Source: Scedosporium boydii
Lineage: Eukaryota; Ascomycota; Sordariomycetes; Microascales; Microascaceae
Direction: 5' to 3'
Assembly: GCA_002221725.1 (NCBI GenBank)
Contig: NJFT01000008.1
Coordinates: 310,001-374,000 of the forward strand
Length of the DNA stretch: 64,000 bases
Below are positions 35,344-47,247 of this stretch, piece by piece. Every line of letters starts with the position of its first letter. Within the stretch, counting starts at the first letter, position 1. The position numbers were made by a program, and so were the translations under genes. Below the pieces are notes generated by a model. That model saw only the letters and a program-made list of their open reading frames with translations. It ran no database searches and was not told where the DNA came from.

Positions 35344-37722
35344 GTTGGTTCGGCTCCGTATTTGTATGTAGTGATGGGGGTATTATAGGGTTTTCTTCTT
35401 ATTCGTTCGCTTCTTGTTCGTGTCGCTTTCGGCGTCGTCGATGGCTTTGGCTCTGGGCTAGGGCGCCTAGCAAGATGGGGAATGGAGATTTCGGAGATCG
35501 TTCGGGAGTCTGGTGATGAACGAACGCTTGCGGCGGGAGACGGAGGTTGAATTAAGTTGTAGGTGTACGCCTTTAAAAGTCAATCGGCGTGTTTGGAATA
35601 AAGAAATCGTCTTCTGTGCCTTTCCTGGAGTTGTTCCAGGCCTAAATCGTGAACGGCCACGTTGTCCAGCCTGGTCGTGCCCTCCTTCGACAACTGGCGT
35701 ATTTAGCTCCCGTCGGATCCGGAGGGGCGACAGCTCGTCGTAAGCTCGGTGTCGTAGTCGTCGCAGTCGTAATGTAATGGAGGGGAAGAAAAATAATCAC
35801 AGCGCTCGTCGCTAGGCACAGGGCAGGGAATTGAATGGAAATAAAGGAGCTAAATTATCGAAGGGAATTCCACAGAAAAAGAAATGTCGAGGGCTTCGAA
35901 TTAAGATGTCGTAAGGTGTCGTGTGAGGAGGCAAGTTGCATCAGAATCCACGTCCACGAGCGAGAGAGTTTCTTCCTAGTGAGGTTGGTGTGGGTGGCTG
36001 GAGCAAGTGATACGCTTCAAATCCAACCTTAGCCCACAACACTGTCGGATTTGGATTCGGAGGGACAGATGCCTGTTCTGCCCCCCAAAATGCCTGATAT
36101 CTGCCACCTTTCTTTCCACACCTCTTTAATTCGGAGAACGGCAGGGGAAGCAAAAAATAATGACTCTGGTTGAGGTATAGTAAATCCCCTAGAACCTACG
36201 AATGGGAAAGAGTCGCTCGTGTCGGCACGGAAAGAGACCACGTCAAGCGAAGCAAGAGAGAGGCGGAATTTAAACTCGGGAGAAACTAAGAAAATAGTTG
36301 CAATATTAAAGCGCGGGAAGGCGACATCAACCCAGAGATCCAGAGATGGGGCAGGCACGGCCACCGCGGAAGGTGCAATTGCGGCTGGTAAGAATGTTGA
36401 GGCAAGTGTGCGCTTGCGCGGGGACTTGGATCAAGAGGAAGGAAAGACCGAATACTGGGACGATCTCGAAACGAAACGTTGACAGGCTGTATTATGATCA
36501 TCTGGACCCTCAAGGGTTGGCAAAGGGGGGTGAAAGTCAAGATGGGACAGATTGATGGGATCTGAAACTCTCGAAAACCATATCTTGGCCCCCCATACGG
36601 GTATTCTGGCACATTGAAAGCCCCTCCATGTTGCCACAGCTTTTTATTTTTACACTTTCGTCGATGACGACAAGACATGAAATGTAAGAATGTAACCTCT
36701 GCGGTGCGGGCTTCATCAAGATACTTCTGTCCATCTCCAAAATTCTGGCAATTTCCAAAACTGCCAGGGACAGGATCCCACTGCGTTCGTGAGCAATCGT
36801 TGCGCGACGCAATCTTGCCCTTTTTCTGCAAACGAGATTCCAGTAAAACATGTCTCGCGAAGACTGCTCCGCTCTTGTCCACGTCATGGTTCCCCCTTTG
36901 TCCTAGCATCCTTCCCTCCACGGCAGCCTGGCTGTCCACATACGACATCGTATGAAGTCATGGAGGCTCGCCTCGTAATACAACAGCACATGTTTCGGTA
37001 CACACGGCACCAGGCCTTGACAGCATCTCACTGCACGCCCAAAATATAGTTTGGCTGGGAGCTCACCAGCAGGTTAGTGTGCCTTTCCCCAACAGGACGG
37101 CCTTCTTGCTGCCGGTATCCACAATTTCGTACGATTAAACTCCGAGCTCACTGCCAAAACGGTCATGCGCTAGCTATATTTGTCCCAAGAGTTGCCGGCG
37201 CCATCGCCAATTTACCGGCATTGTAATCTAGTTTACTAGATTACGAAGGAAAAACACGAGAGATGATCTTTTCTTTTCAATTGCATGGTTGTTTCCAAGA
37301 ATCCAGTTCGTACAGTTTCTCCTTCGTCTCAGCCGCATGGCCCTGCCCCTTAATTCCGCGATAAGCTCAATGTGCTACGTGTTACGTTGTCGGTGACAAA
37401 ATCAGCCGATGCTCGCGAGACATCCACTAAAAAACCGGCGCGGGGAGGGTTTCAACTGCGAACAATGGCGCCGTCAACTCTCAACGCTCTGCCAGTTTCG
37501 GCGCCATTACTAGACCGACATTTCGCAATCTCAATACTTCGTCACAGGATGTCTGTGTAGCTTCTGCCTCTCTAAATGTAGGTGATATTTCCTATCTCCA
37601 ATAGAGACAAACAAGGCATTCCCCCCGGGGTACTATCGACCCGATTGCTCCTATCCTTCATGCGACCCAATTCGTATAACTCTCATAACTATTTTCAAAA
37701 TGCATGCTTCCCGATAAATCAT
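35344..37722. other. 2.4-kb intergenic region
   Basis: Holds the RCR-like promoter (right of 35343) and the 3' side of the aldolase gene. A 220-codon minus-strand frame with an ATG (36286-36948) has random-looking composition and no family signature, so I do not call it a gene. A perfect inverted repeat lies at 37223-37244. Nothing else stands out. Confidence 0.5.
37223..37244. repeat. Perfect 9-bp inverted repeat with TTTA loop
   Basis: GTAATCTAG, a 4-nt TTTA spacer, then the exact complement CTAGATTAC. It lies in non-coding DNA about 480 bp past the aldolase stop codon. It could form a hairpin or be a footprint left by a mobile element; the sequence does not decide. Confidence 0.7.
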
Positions 37723-39384
37723 TTACAAGACACCAGCGGCGTAAAAGTCCACGAGGGCCTGCTTGACGCGCGCCGTCATCGTCTTCTCACCCTCGCGGAT
37801 CTACAAGACAGGCTTTGTTAGCAGACTGCCACGGCGACGAGTATAGAAAGTGGGACATTGCTACTTACCCAGACACGAGGATCGTACTTCTTCTTGTTGG
37901 GCTTGTCCTCACCCTCGGGGTTTCCGACCTGGGTCTTGAGGTAGTCGATGTTCTTGGTGACAAAGTCACGGACACCGCAGAGGTAGGCCCACTGGGTATC
38001 AGTATCGATGTTGACCTTTACAACACCGTTGGAGATGGCGATCTGGAACTCCGACACGGCAGAGCCGGAACCACCGTGGAAGACGAAGAAAGTGGGCTTG
38101 TCGTCCTCAGTCTTGAGCTGCTGCTTGAGGTAGGCCTGGTGCTTGCCGAGACTGGAGGTATCCGAACCCCGTTAGCAATGCCCTTTTATAAATATATATA
38201 TATAATAGGCATCTTTGACGCGCTAGAAGAGGATCAATAGAAATAGAATTTTGGGGGACTTACAGTTCGGGGTGGAGCTTGACGTTGCCAGGCTTGTAGA
38301 CACCGTGGACGTTACCGAAGCCGGCAGCAATAGAGAAGTAGGGGGAGATGGCGGAAAGGGTAGAGTGGACCTTCCAGATGTCCTCGGGCTGGGTGTAGAG
38401 CGAGGCGTTGTCAACATCCTCGTTGTTCACGCCATCCTCCTCACCGCCGGTGATACCTAGATTGCACGTTAGCCAATTGTCGCTCAGGACAAGGGGAGGT
38501 GCAAGACTGTACCAATCTCCATCTCGAGCCACTGCTTCATGGGGGCGGCACGCTTGAGATACCTATTGCGGTTGGCATGGTCAGATCAATTCATTTCCCC
38601 TGTTGGTTTTACCGGCTGTTGGGGCGTGGGGGGAGGAACATACTTGGCAGTGGTCTCAATGTTCCAGTCAACGGGCTCCTCGGAGAGATCGATCATGTGG
38701 CTGCTGAAGAGAGGAGTGCCATGCTCCTTGAAGAATCGCTCGTCTACGAAAACAGTGAAACACCGAGTTAACAGCAGCTCCAACCTAGAGTAAAGTTGAT
38801 GTTATATAAATGTGCAACTCACCCTCATCGAGCATGCCATCGAGCCAGGGAAGAAGCTTCTTGGCGCAGTGGTCGGTGTGGAGAATGACGGGGACGCCGT
38901 AAATGGGAGCAACGGCGCGGACAAAGTGGGCGGCAGCGATGGCACCGGCGACGGAAGCCTCGCGCTTCTCGGAGGAATCGGGGATGCCCTTTCCAGCGAA
39001 GAAGGCAGCACCGCCTTGGGAAGCCTGGAGGATGATGGGAGACTTCGCGTCCTTGGCAGCCTCGAGAGCAGCGACACTAATATGGGGAGGCGAGCATACA
39101 AGTCAGCCCTGGTATGACAACAGCAGTACGAGAGGACAGAATTCGCAGGACTTACACCGTGGAGCTGGAAGTGACGTTGATGGCGGGGATGGCGAAGCCC
39201 TTGGTCCTGGCATAGTTGAAGAGCTGTGCAACGGCGGCAAGTTAGCCTTTCCGAAATATCCAGGCAGCTTCGGATGATGTATCCGAAGGCCAATTCGTCT
39301 GGGTGGATGTGAGAAACCTACGTTGAGGACATCATCGCCATAGATGACGCCAGGCTTGAGGTTCAAATCTTGCAAGAGACCCAT
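37723..39384 (-). CDS. FBA1: Fructose-bisphosphate aldolase, class II
   Basis: Zinc-dependent cytosolic aldolase that splits fructose 1,6-bisphosphate into dihydroxyacetone phosphate and glyceraldehyde 3-phosphate, and works in reverse in gluconeogenesis. Eight exons: 39384-39322, 39223-39156, 39076-38823, 38743-38644, 38562-38513, 38456-38264, 38151-37869 and 37800-37723, giving 362 residues (yeast Fba1 has 359). Family motifs are intact: VILHTDHCAKKLLPWLDGM with the zinc-binding His, the conserved EIGITGGEEDG, a Gly-rich AAGFGNVHG, FFVFHGGSGS for phosphate binding, and NIDTDTQWA. All seven splice joins keep these motifs exactly. A high intron number is unusual among the neighbours here, where most genes have one to three introns. 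Confidence 0.97.
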
Positions 39385-41318
39385 TTTGCGCGGTATTTGG
39401 ATGTGTCGAGAAGCTTGAAAAAACACTAGATAACGCCTGTGTCAATTGCGGGGTTCAAAGTTAGAGCTTGATATCGGCGAACGATGAGGGACAAGGGAGG
39501 AAGAAGAGGACGAGTGAATTATAAGGCAAGAGACTTGGGAATTGGAAATTGGACATACAAGTTGGAACAAGAAGGACTCGATGTTTTCCTCCAAGAAAAT
39601 TCTCTCGTCTGGTGTCAACAAAAAAGGTGAGGTGTTGAAAGTGGTGGGAAGGAGTTGTTGATGACCTGAGGTTTTACGTACTGCGTACTTGTAGAAAGTC
39701 GAGCGAGGGGTCGAGGGGTCGAGGGGGACCTCAACAGCTGATGAGGGGCACCTGCAGAAACTAGAAAAAAGGGTACATCAGGATTGTTACTATTACGGTA
39801 TTACGGTATTTTACCCCTCCACATCCCTCCACGCTTGATTCCATCCAAGTTGTCCTATTTGATTGTCTCATTGCCCCATCCCCTATCTCCCGTTGGTGCC
39901 ATTTGGCTTCCATCTCGCGCTTTCTTCGCAGGTACGAAGTATCCTTGTATCGGGCCAGCCTCTATTAGTGGGGGACAAAAAGACTTGCAAAGCACCGGAA
40001 CAAGCCGGGTTTGTCCAATTACGTATTCGGGCTTGGACGGCTCCAAGGCTTGCAAGTCTTGCGAGTGCCTTCGCATCTGCACTATTGCGTTCTTAGGAGT
40101 TCCAGAGGGACGGGATAAGTCATCAAAAGCAACCCTAATCAAATTGAGATTGGGCAATGGAAGATATGGTGACTATTCGGCTCTACCTAATCTTATCCTC
40201 GGGCCACGGGACGGAGAAGAGGCCCGATGGAGGCCGGAGATCGAGCCTGGTGATACCTTGAAATCTGGATCCCATTATCAAATCCCGGGTGGCTCATACG
40301 GTTTCCGATTGCCTAGATAGGACTAGAATACTATTCAAAGCCCGCCCACGCCCGCTCAAATCTGCTTGGCTTTTGGTGATGAGCGGGTATGAGCGATTAC
40401 ACGATTTCCGTCAACTTAAATAAATAGGATGGGTCAAAACATCATGATCATGCGGTCATGGCAGCTTCTTTAGTAGAGGACGGACCGACCATGAGCGAGC
40501 AATGAAAGGCAGACAGATCCATATGAGAGATGTATGAGCCCCAACAAGAAGGGTTTTGTAACACGAAACTCTCCCAAACCCCCTGATATCGAACCAGATC
40601 TAGACCGCGATACCAACGAGTCCATAAATCTCGTAATTAAAGACCTCATTTTCTGTTTGTGAAAATACCCTTCGCCACCACCTACGTTTGCATGAAAGGC
40701 CGCATTTAAGAAACGAAGTAGTTCCATTGATGCTTGGCAGACCGGCTTCCAACGTACCCTCTTGAGCTTAAGCCGCCCTCAAGATGAACGCATGATGAGA
40801 AGAACTACATACACTACGGGATGCTAAATCGCCGGGATTGCGCAGGGTGCATTTGAACCTGCGTCTACTTCGTCCAAGGCAAGGTGATTTTTGCGCCATA
40901 GTGCGATTAATCGAATTGCCTCTTCCTTCTGAGGCGGTATTTGTTCTCTCAGCTGAGCTGAATTCAATGATGTTGGAAAAAAAAAATTGATGATGGCGGG
41001 GTTGTCGAAAAGTCAATTGATGACGTCTTTGCTTGGTGTGCACAAAATTATTCTGTCACCTGCAGTCTACAGATAGCGTTTTCCTCCAATTGCATGTCGG
41101 CTTGTGACTTTGTACTGAATTCATGTGTAAATCTCCCAGTCTCTGCGAGGAATGAGTAAGCATCACGATCAGATCAATATTTTCGATATCGGATCCAGGT
41201 CCAAACACGGCAGCGATCCTTGCCCCGGCCTTCACCTCGAAACCTTCGTCGGACTCCCATTCTTTCCTCATCCAGTCCCCTATCCGACTATCCAACCACA
41301 CGACGCCCGCCACCCATC
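39385..41318. other. 1.9-kb intergenic region
   Basis: Carries the aldolase promoter and the Tfb5 promoter, which point apart. One TACGAAGTA copy lies at 39933-39941. A stretch at 40850-40970 (minus) resembles tRNA A- and B-box sequence but does not fold as a tRNA. The longest frame (39784-40320) has no protein-like signature. Confidence 0.5.
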
Positions 41319-41720
41319 ATGCCCAGAGCTATCCGAGGTTCGTGAAAAAAGGCCCCTTGCGCCTCATCTCCTGTTCCCGATCAGCACTAACCCCGGCTGT
41401 CCACTCCACTCCCAGGCGTCCTCATCGAGTGCGACCCTGCCGTCAAGTCCATTATCGTAAATATCGACAGCGAGAACCATGACTACATAATCGAAGATCT
41501 CGACGAGCAGCGCTGCGTCGTCAAGGAGACCATGGTCGCTCAGCTAAAGCAAAAGCTTGACGAAGTAAGGGCCGAACCGTCTTAGCTTCTTTTTTGCTGT
41601 CTCTCTCTTTTCTCCGAGAATCAAATCCGCCTATTCCGGGCTCGGCTAATGTATACTTCCCTTTCCCGTTAGAAACTTCGTCATACGCAGGACCAGCAGG
41701 ATGGGTCCGGATCGGATTAG
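41319..41720 (+). CDS. TFB5: TFIIH subunit Tfb5 (TTDA/GTF2H5 family)
   Basis: Smallest core subunit of TFIIH, needed for nucleotide excision repair and for stability of the complex through its partner Tfb2. Three short exons, 41319-41337, 41416-41564 and 41673-41720, give 71 residues; yeast Tfb5 has 72. The protein opens [14 protein letters not shown], continues [10 protein letters not shown], then [12 protein letters not shown] and a C-terminal helix [12 protein letters not shown], matching the family along its whole length. Introns (78 and 108 nt) have GT/AG ends. The first exon codes for only six complete residues. It converges on the dienoyl-CoA isomerase gene, 330 bp away. Confidence 0.9.
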
Positions 41721-42050
41721 GGCTGCTGCTTTTGATGTGCATCACTGCGCTCGCATTGGTGACTGCCGAGAAGAGGGCCGTCGGCACATTATAAAGGTTC
41801 CCCCGTCCTCGTCCTGCCCCATCCGCGAACCCGGCACTACCCGATCTCTTCGAAAGCTCTACACGCAGCCGATTCGCCACGTGCGGAATGAGTGTTGATT
41901 TGGATCCAGGCCCTGTTTACTCGGCCTTTCATGTAATGTTTTTATATATGTCGAAAAAAGATACCCAATATAGTACAATGATTTAAAGATGCTACCCCGG
42001 CCGACCATGTCGTTGTTATTTTGATAGTTTCCCACATTATAACATTCCTT
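41721..42050. other. Convergent 3' region
   Basis: 330 bp between the Tfb5 stop (+) and the isomerase stop (-). An AT-rich stretch near 41935-41985 probably carries the polyadenylation signals of both genes. Nothing else is seen. Confidence 0.5.
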
Positions 42051-43102
42051 CTAAAGCTTCTCGAATGTCGGAGTCTTCCTGGTCAACCCCGCCATCAGGG
42101 CCTTCTTGACATCCTCCGATTGCACCATAGCCGCGTTCCAGATGGCGGTATATCGTAGATCTATTCATTGTCCAGTTAACGCAACTCAGGTCTGAAGAAC
42201 TCTTCATACGTTGTTGCACATGTAAATATGAACCACTTACTCTCGTCAACAGAATGGTCCCTCGCATGATTCAGCAGCTCCTTCGTCCCCTGCACCGCCA
42301 CGGGGCTCTTGCCCGCAATCTTCCCCGCCAGCTGTAGCGCCGCCTCAACCGCCGACTTCTTATCCGGCAGCACGCGGCTCACGAACCCGACAGCCAGAGC
42401 CTCCTCGGGCGAAAAGGGGCGGGCCGTAAAACATACGTCTTTGATCCAAGAAGAGTTACCGACGACCTTTGGAAGGCGAGCGAGACTTCCGATGTCAGCG
42501 GCGAGACCGACGTCGACTTCCTTTACGGCCATGTGGGCGTTTTGAGCGGCGATGCGAATGTCGGCGCATGTTGCGATGTCGATGGCGAGGCCTATCGATA
42601 CGCCATGGAGAACGCAGATGACGGCTATTGGGCGTAGGTTAGTAAAATTAGAAGTCGCAGGAACACCTCCACTTCATACACTGTAGAAACGGCATATCAA
42701 CCTGGTGCGCCGAAGGGGAAATAAGGACCAAAGGAACCACTCACGCTTCTCGCACTTCTCCATCCTCGTAATACACTCCTGAAACTCGAAAATATACCTC
42801 CTCAACGCCGTCGCCTTCCTCGCAACGTCCTCACTTGCCCCGCCACCTGCTATAACGCCCTCCTCGGCCGCAGCCTTAACGTCCAATCCCGCCGTGAACG
42901 CCTTGTCGCCGGCGCCCGAGAGCACGGCAGCGCGGACCTCCGGATCGTGGGATAGCTTGTCGAAGATGTCGCCGAACTCGAGCCACATGTTGCGGTGGAA
43001 GGCATTGAGCTTGGAGGCGCGGTTGATCTCCACGTGCGCGACGTAAGGGGCCGGCGACGTCACGATGAAGTGGGCGTATTTGTAGTTGGTGAGGGATGTC
43101 AT
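42051..43102 (-). CDS. Delta3,5-Delta2,4-dienoyl-CoA isomerase (ECH1 type, crotonase family)
   Basis: Moves double bonds in 3,5-dienoyl-CoA during beta-oxidation of unsaturated fatty acids with odd-numbered double bonds. Exons 43102-42745, 42624-42241 and 42160-42051 give 283 residues. The oxyanion-hole segments are FTAGLDV (about 69-75) and HGVSIGLAID. The catalytic acids of the ECH1 subfamily are present as Asp135, Glu155 and Asp163 within VKEVDVGLAADIGSLARLPK, a signature that separates it from plain enoyl-CoA hydratases. The C-terminus is FEKL, not a standard SKL-type peroxisomal signal; there is no obvious mitochondrial presequence, so location is open. The ATG at 43102 directly precedes the conserved domain. 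It lies downstream of the aldo-keto reductase on the same strand, 396 bp away. Confidence 0.93.
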
Positions 43103-43498
43103 TTTGGCGGTACTCCTTGGGCTTCTTTTTCCAAGGACTATTTTTTCTTTGGGGTATTTTTTGGTCAAGTGTTCTGGATTAAGGTGGGATTACGACGTCG
43201 TTAAAAGGAAGAATGTAGCTATAGAATTGTGTTTGACGGAGTTGAACATCGCCTTCGGGGAAGCTCTCTTTTGGTGTGGTGGTTCAGGAAAGCGAAAGCT
43301 GGAGGGGTGTTGCCGAGGCTCATTCATGAAGTCCGTCCACAGGTGTGGATGCAACATGGAGCACATGGGAGAGCACATGGGCAGAGCATCACCACCAGAA
43401 AAACGCGGGGTATCAACAGTGGCTGATCTTTAAACTTCCGAATAAATCTAATTCCGTCTGTCTTTTTAAATCCCAACTACTGCTCTTCCCAAGCCAAT
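43103..43498. promoter_or_regulatory. Promoter region of the dienoyl-CoA isomerase gene
   Basis: 396 bp between the aldo-keto reductase stop and the isomerase start on the same strand. Pyrimidine-rich on the minus strand near the start codon. No distinct site was recognised; a peroxisome-proliferator or oleate-type element was not found by eye. Confidence 0.35.
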
Positions 43499-44795
43499 TT
43501 AATACCTAGGAGTAATCGCAGGCGGCTTATTCCTAAGAATCTCATCAATCTCCTCCATAATCTCCGGCGTCAACTTATCAAGAACCTCGAGCGCACGAGT
43601 GTTCTCATAAATCTGCTCGATAGAGCTCGCGCCGATGATAGCAGAGCTGAGGTTGGGGTTCTTGATAGCCCAGGCCACAGCGAGCGAGCTTTGCTTAGTA
43701 CCGAGCCTCTCCGCGATGGGCTCGAGCGAATTGACCTGCTTAATTATCCCGTCCCACTTCTCCTTTCCGGTGGTCTTCCAGAAGCCCTTGACGAACTCAA
43801 CTTGAGTCTGGGCGAATCGCGAATCGTCGGGGATGCCGTTCTTGTACTTTCCGGAGAGGATGCCCTGCTTGAGGGGGGAGAAGACGGTCAAACCGAGACC
43901 GATCTCACGATAGAGGTGGGCGAATTCACCCTCGACCTTTTGACGCTCACTATTTCATGTTAGTTGTAAACCAGAAGAAAAAAAAAAGGGGGGGCCGGTC
44001 CTCCAGATGTTAAACATACAGCATATTGTACTGGGGCTGCTCTACGACAGGCCCGATGAGGCTAAGCCGGTCGGCCACCCGCCACGCCGACATAATCTCG
44101 TCCGCGTTCCATTCCGAAGTTCCCCAGTAAAACGCCTTACCAGTGTCGATAAGGTGGTTGAAGGCCCTCACGGTCTCCTCCATGGGTGTGTGGCGGTCGG
44201 GTCGGTGGGCGTAGATAATGTCGACATAGTCGAGCTGGAGTCGCTTGAGGGACTGATTCATCCCCTCAATGATGTGCTTCCGAGACAGACCAGTGTTGTT
44301 GACGGGGTTCTTGCCAAACGCGCCACCCCAGTAGAGCTATTCCGTTCAGAATCAGACCTAACATGCACGGCAATATGTCACAGGAGAGGAATTCAAGCTT
44401 GCAGGAGCTCACACAAAGAGCTGCTTACCTTGGTAGAGATGACTAGATCATTACGGCTCCATCCAAAGTGCCTAATAGCCTCCCCCATGACGATTTCCGA
44501 CTCGCCAGAGGCGTAGCCCTCGGCGGTGTCGAAGAAGTTGACACCGCAGTCGTAGGCAGCCTTCATGCAGGCAAAGGTTCCGTCTGTGCATTACCAAACG
44601 GACAAGAAAGTCAGCAAGTCTCTCCGGCACCCGAGAAGCCCAATTCTTGCCCAAACGTTTTCCCGAGACAAACATACCTTTGTCAACATGGCCACCATAT
44701 GTAAGCCAGCCACCGAGAGAAATGACGGAGACTTGGAGACCAGTTCGCCCGAGGAAACGGTACTGCATAGGAGGGAGGTCTTCGGGCTTCGACAT
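43499..44795 (-). CDS. Aldo-keto reductase, potassium-channel beta-subunit type
   Basis: NADPH-dependent carbonyl reductase of the AKR6-like branch related to Kv channel beta subunits. Exons 44795-44678, 44583-44429, 44336-44020 and 43949-43499 give 346 residues, the usual length. The (beta/alpha)8 barrel shows the full catalytic tetrad: Asp58 and Tyr63 in FFDTAEGYASGESE, Lys91 in DLVISTK, and His135 in IIYAHRPD. Cofactor-site motifs include VEQPQYNML, GLTVFSPLKQGILSGKY and AIIGASSIEQIYEN. The substrate cannot be told. The ATG at 44795 gives the typical start, with the first strand (YRFLGRTGLQVSVISLGGW) soon after. Confidence 0.94.
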
Positions 44796-47247
44796 GGTGA
44801 CGAGAGATGGAATAATTGAAAGAACTCTGGGGACCAATTGGCTACAGTCTTAAAGGTACAAAGACAAGCCGGCAAGCAGATATAGAAAATCGACTGAACC
44901 GGACAGAATGAGACAAGAAGCGGGGAGGGTGGTTGCTTTAAAATACTGGATCGAACGTTGTCTCTGGCCTGGAGAAGAGGGGAGCTAGGCGGCGGAGCGC
45001 CACGTACGTTTCATTGACCATAGCTACGGCGCGAGTCCAAGCTGAGAGCTGCGAACGATCAATGCATTTCTAATACAGATCCTACAAAAGAGACCCAATA
45101 AACGAGCTATTTCCCGTACGAAATTTGCCGGCCGTAGGCTTCCGGCCTGGCGATCTTGCAGGGTAGCGTCGGGGAAGTCAAGGCACACCCAAAGTTCAAA
45201 TTGTTTAGGGTCTGGTGGGGGAGAATTACTGGTTGGTGGGAGAGCAAGCGGAACCAGTGTCCGGGTCAGAGATCGGTCGTTTGCAGGAAGCATTTGATGA
45301 GCGATTGTACACTCTGCCCCTCACTGAGTTGGATTCTCGCTAGTATTACATTGAGAAGATGGAGCAGAGAGTAGAAGACCTTGATAGACAAGAGCCAGCA
45401 TCGTGGACCCAATTTCGACGTTGCTGCTCTTGTTCCGGCCCGAGCAACGAGGTTGAGATTGCCCCGCACTCGTGTCTGTGAAAGGGGAGGTGTTCCTGAC
45501 GACAACACTCCTCACATGATCCCAGGACCCCTGGCACCTTCCCATTGATTTCTCAATTAGTAAGAACAAATTTTCCCACCTTTGGAGGGAAGGTGCAAGT
45601 CTAAGTGTAAATTTACGCGTGCGACTAAAGTTAGTATCGTCTTGATAGAAAACAAGCACAGGTATGAGGCACTTGGTTGGGTCTCCGGCAGCCTCAATCC
45701 CTGCTCAGCGGCCCGACTGATCCGGGACCCCGCTTCGTTCGGCGGTCAATCGGCGCCTCGTTCATTCGCTCATCGACTTCCGAAAGAAGCCACTAGATGG
45801 GCGCCTGAACATGATATAATATGGCTCTTGGAGGCTTACTCACAGAACCCGCTCAATAGACTAATATTCGGTGAGGTGAGGCTGTTTGGCAAGGCTGTAT
45901 TTCGTAAAGAGTTCAATCATAGAACGTATAATTATATCTTGGGATGGCTTACACAGCTTCAAGCTAATCCATCTGAAGCTTCGTCGAAGATGGCTGTCAT
46001 CTGTCTTAAGAGGTTTTAAGAGAGCGAAGGACACAACTTACATTGTTCTGCTATATACGTAGTAAATAGATAGATAGACAGTCGGGTCGGGGCCTGTTCG
46101 TTTGACAGATCATAGCTTTTCAACCCCTAACCAAACGCCTCATTGATCTCGAAGCTCTAGATCTACATGCATTCTCTGTAAATAACCTCATCTAAGTCTC
46201 TTATCACACGCCCTCAGAGCATAACCAATGTCATTTCTTCACTACTTGTAAATATTCTCATAGTCTTATCCTTGAAGGAGCCATGGATAAAGTCATGGCT
46301 TTGAACTTATGAGGGGGATCTGTGCCCTCCACGATAATATAGTGTCACTATCCCTCGACTCATTGCAAGTAGCCGTTGACTCCATCCATACCTAGGCGTC
46401 GAAAAGGAACTCTTTCTATCTTGATTCCAGCCAGGGGAAACTACAAACAGGTATTAAAATTTCTTCTCCCTCCTCTCCTTGTTCTCATTCTTCCTTTCTC
46501 ACCATCTCTCCTTGGACTTGGAATACCCCAAAGCTGCCAGTGTTTGGTACACCAAATCGCGCTTCTCTTTCTCCTATACCAGAAATAGGAGCCTATTTTC
46601 TCCCATTTGGTAAGTGTTGGCACTTCATTCTTCTGCATATTTTCATCCTATTCCCCTGACCTTTCTGGCACCTGTTCTTTCTGCCCATCCAAAGCGGGCC
46701 AGCTATCCTCCATTGAGGGCTCTTCATCGGTTGCAATACCTCCATCGGTAGCTTGCCAATTTCGTCCCCATTCTCAATTCCCTCTGCTCTTTTGAGGTCA
46801 TTATCCCCCTGGAGGCATCAAAGGTGACGGCACTGACAGGTGCTCTGAGTTGAAGAAGTACTTGTGACTCTGGTCTGACCTTCGCCATTGCACTTTCCTC
46901 ATCCTGCCGCATTGTACCTGCCTCATCACCTCAACATTTCTTGCCCTAAATACATCATCTCCTTCAATCTCTCCTAATCCTAATCCCCCCAACATTCTCT
47001 TCCCCTACCAAGTCATCAAGGCTATCTCAGAAACTAGGGTTTCTGTCACTGGGGTTTCTTCAAGCTTCAATCATCAGTGTCTGCGGGCTCCCCTCTGTAC
47101 AGTACTATTCTTCTTCCTGCAACATTCCTCCTGGTTGGATCTGTTTCAGACCTTCGGTTCTCGCCTAGATCTCACATTTTCTTTTGGCATCCCCTGTCTA
47201 ACTCGTCTGTCCCAGTCTCTTCATCGTCTACTCTATTCCATCTCAGA
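44796..47247. other. 2.5-kb divergent intergenic region
   Basis: Promoter DNA of the aldo-keto reductase (-) and the zinc-knuckle gene (+). The last 850 bp before 47248 are pyrimidine-rich on the plus strand, with few purine runs, which suits a long 5' leader. A 145-codon frame at 45582-46019 shows no family motif. Confidence 0.45.

Noticed and set aside
36286..36948. 220-codon minus-strand frame with an ATG
   Set aside because: Composition looks random, there is no family motif, and no neighbouring exon or promoter element was seen; long chance frames are expected at this base composition.
39784..40320. 178-codon plus-strand frame upstream of the aldolase
   Set aside because: No motif or plausible codon pattern; it lies in the divergent promoter interval.
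40850..40970. tRNA-like stretch on the minus strand (A-box-like and B-box-like sequences)
   Set aside because: The acceptor ends do not pair and the T stem is not formed; the resemblance is limited to short box-like strings.
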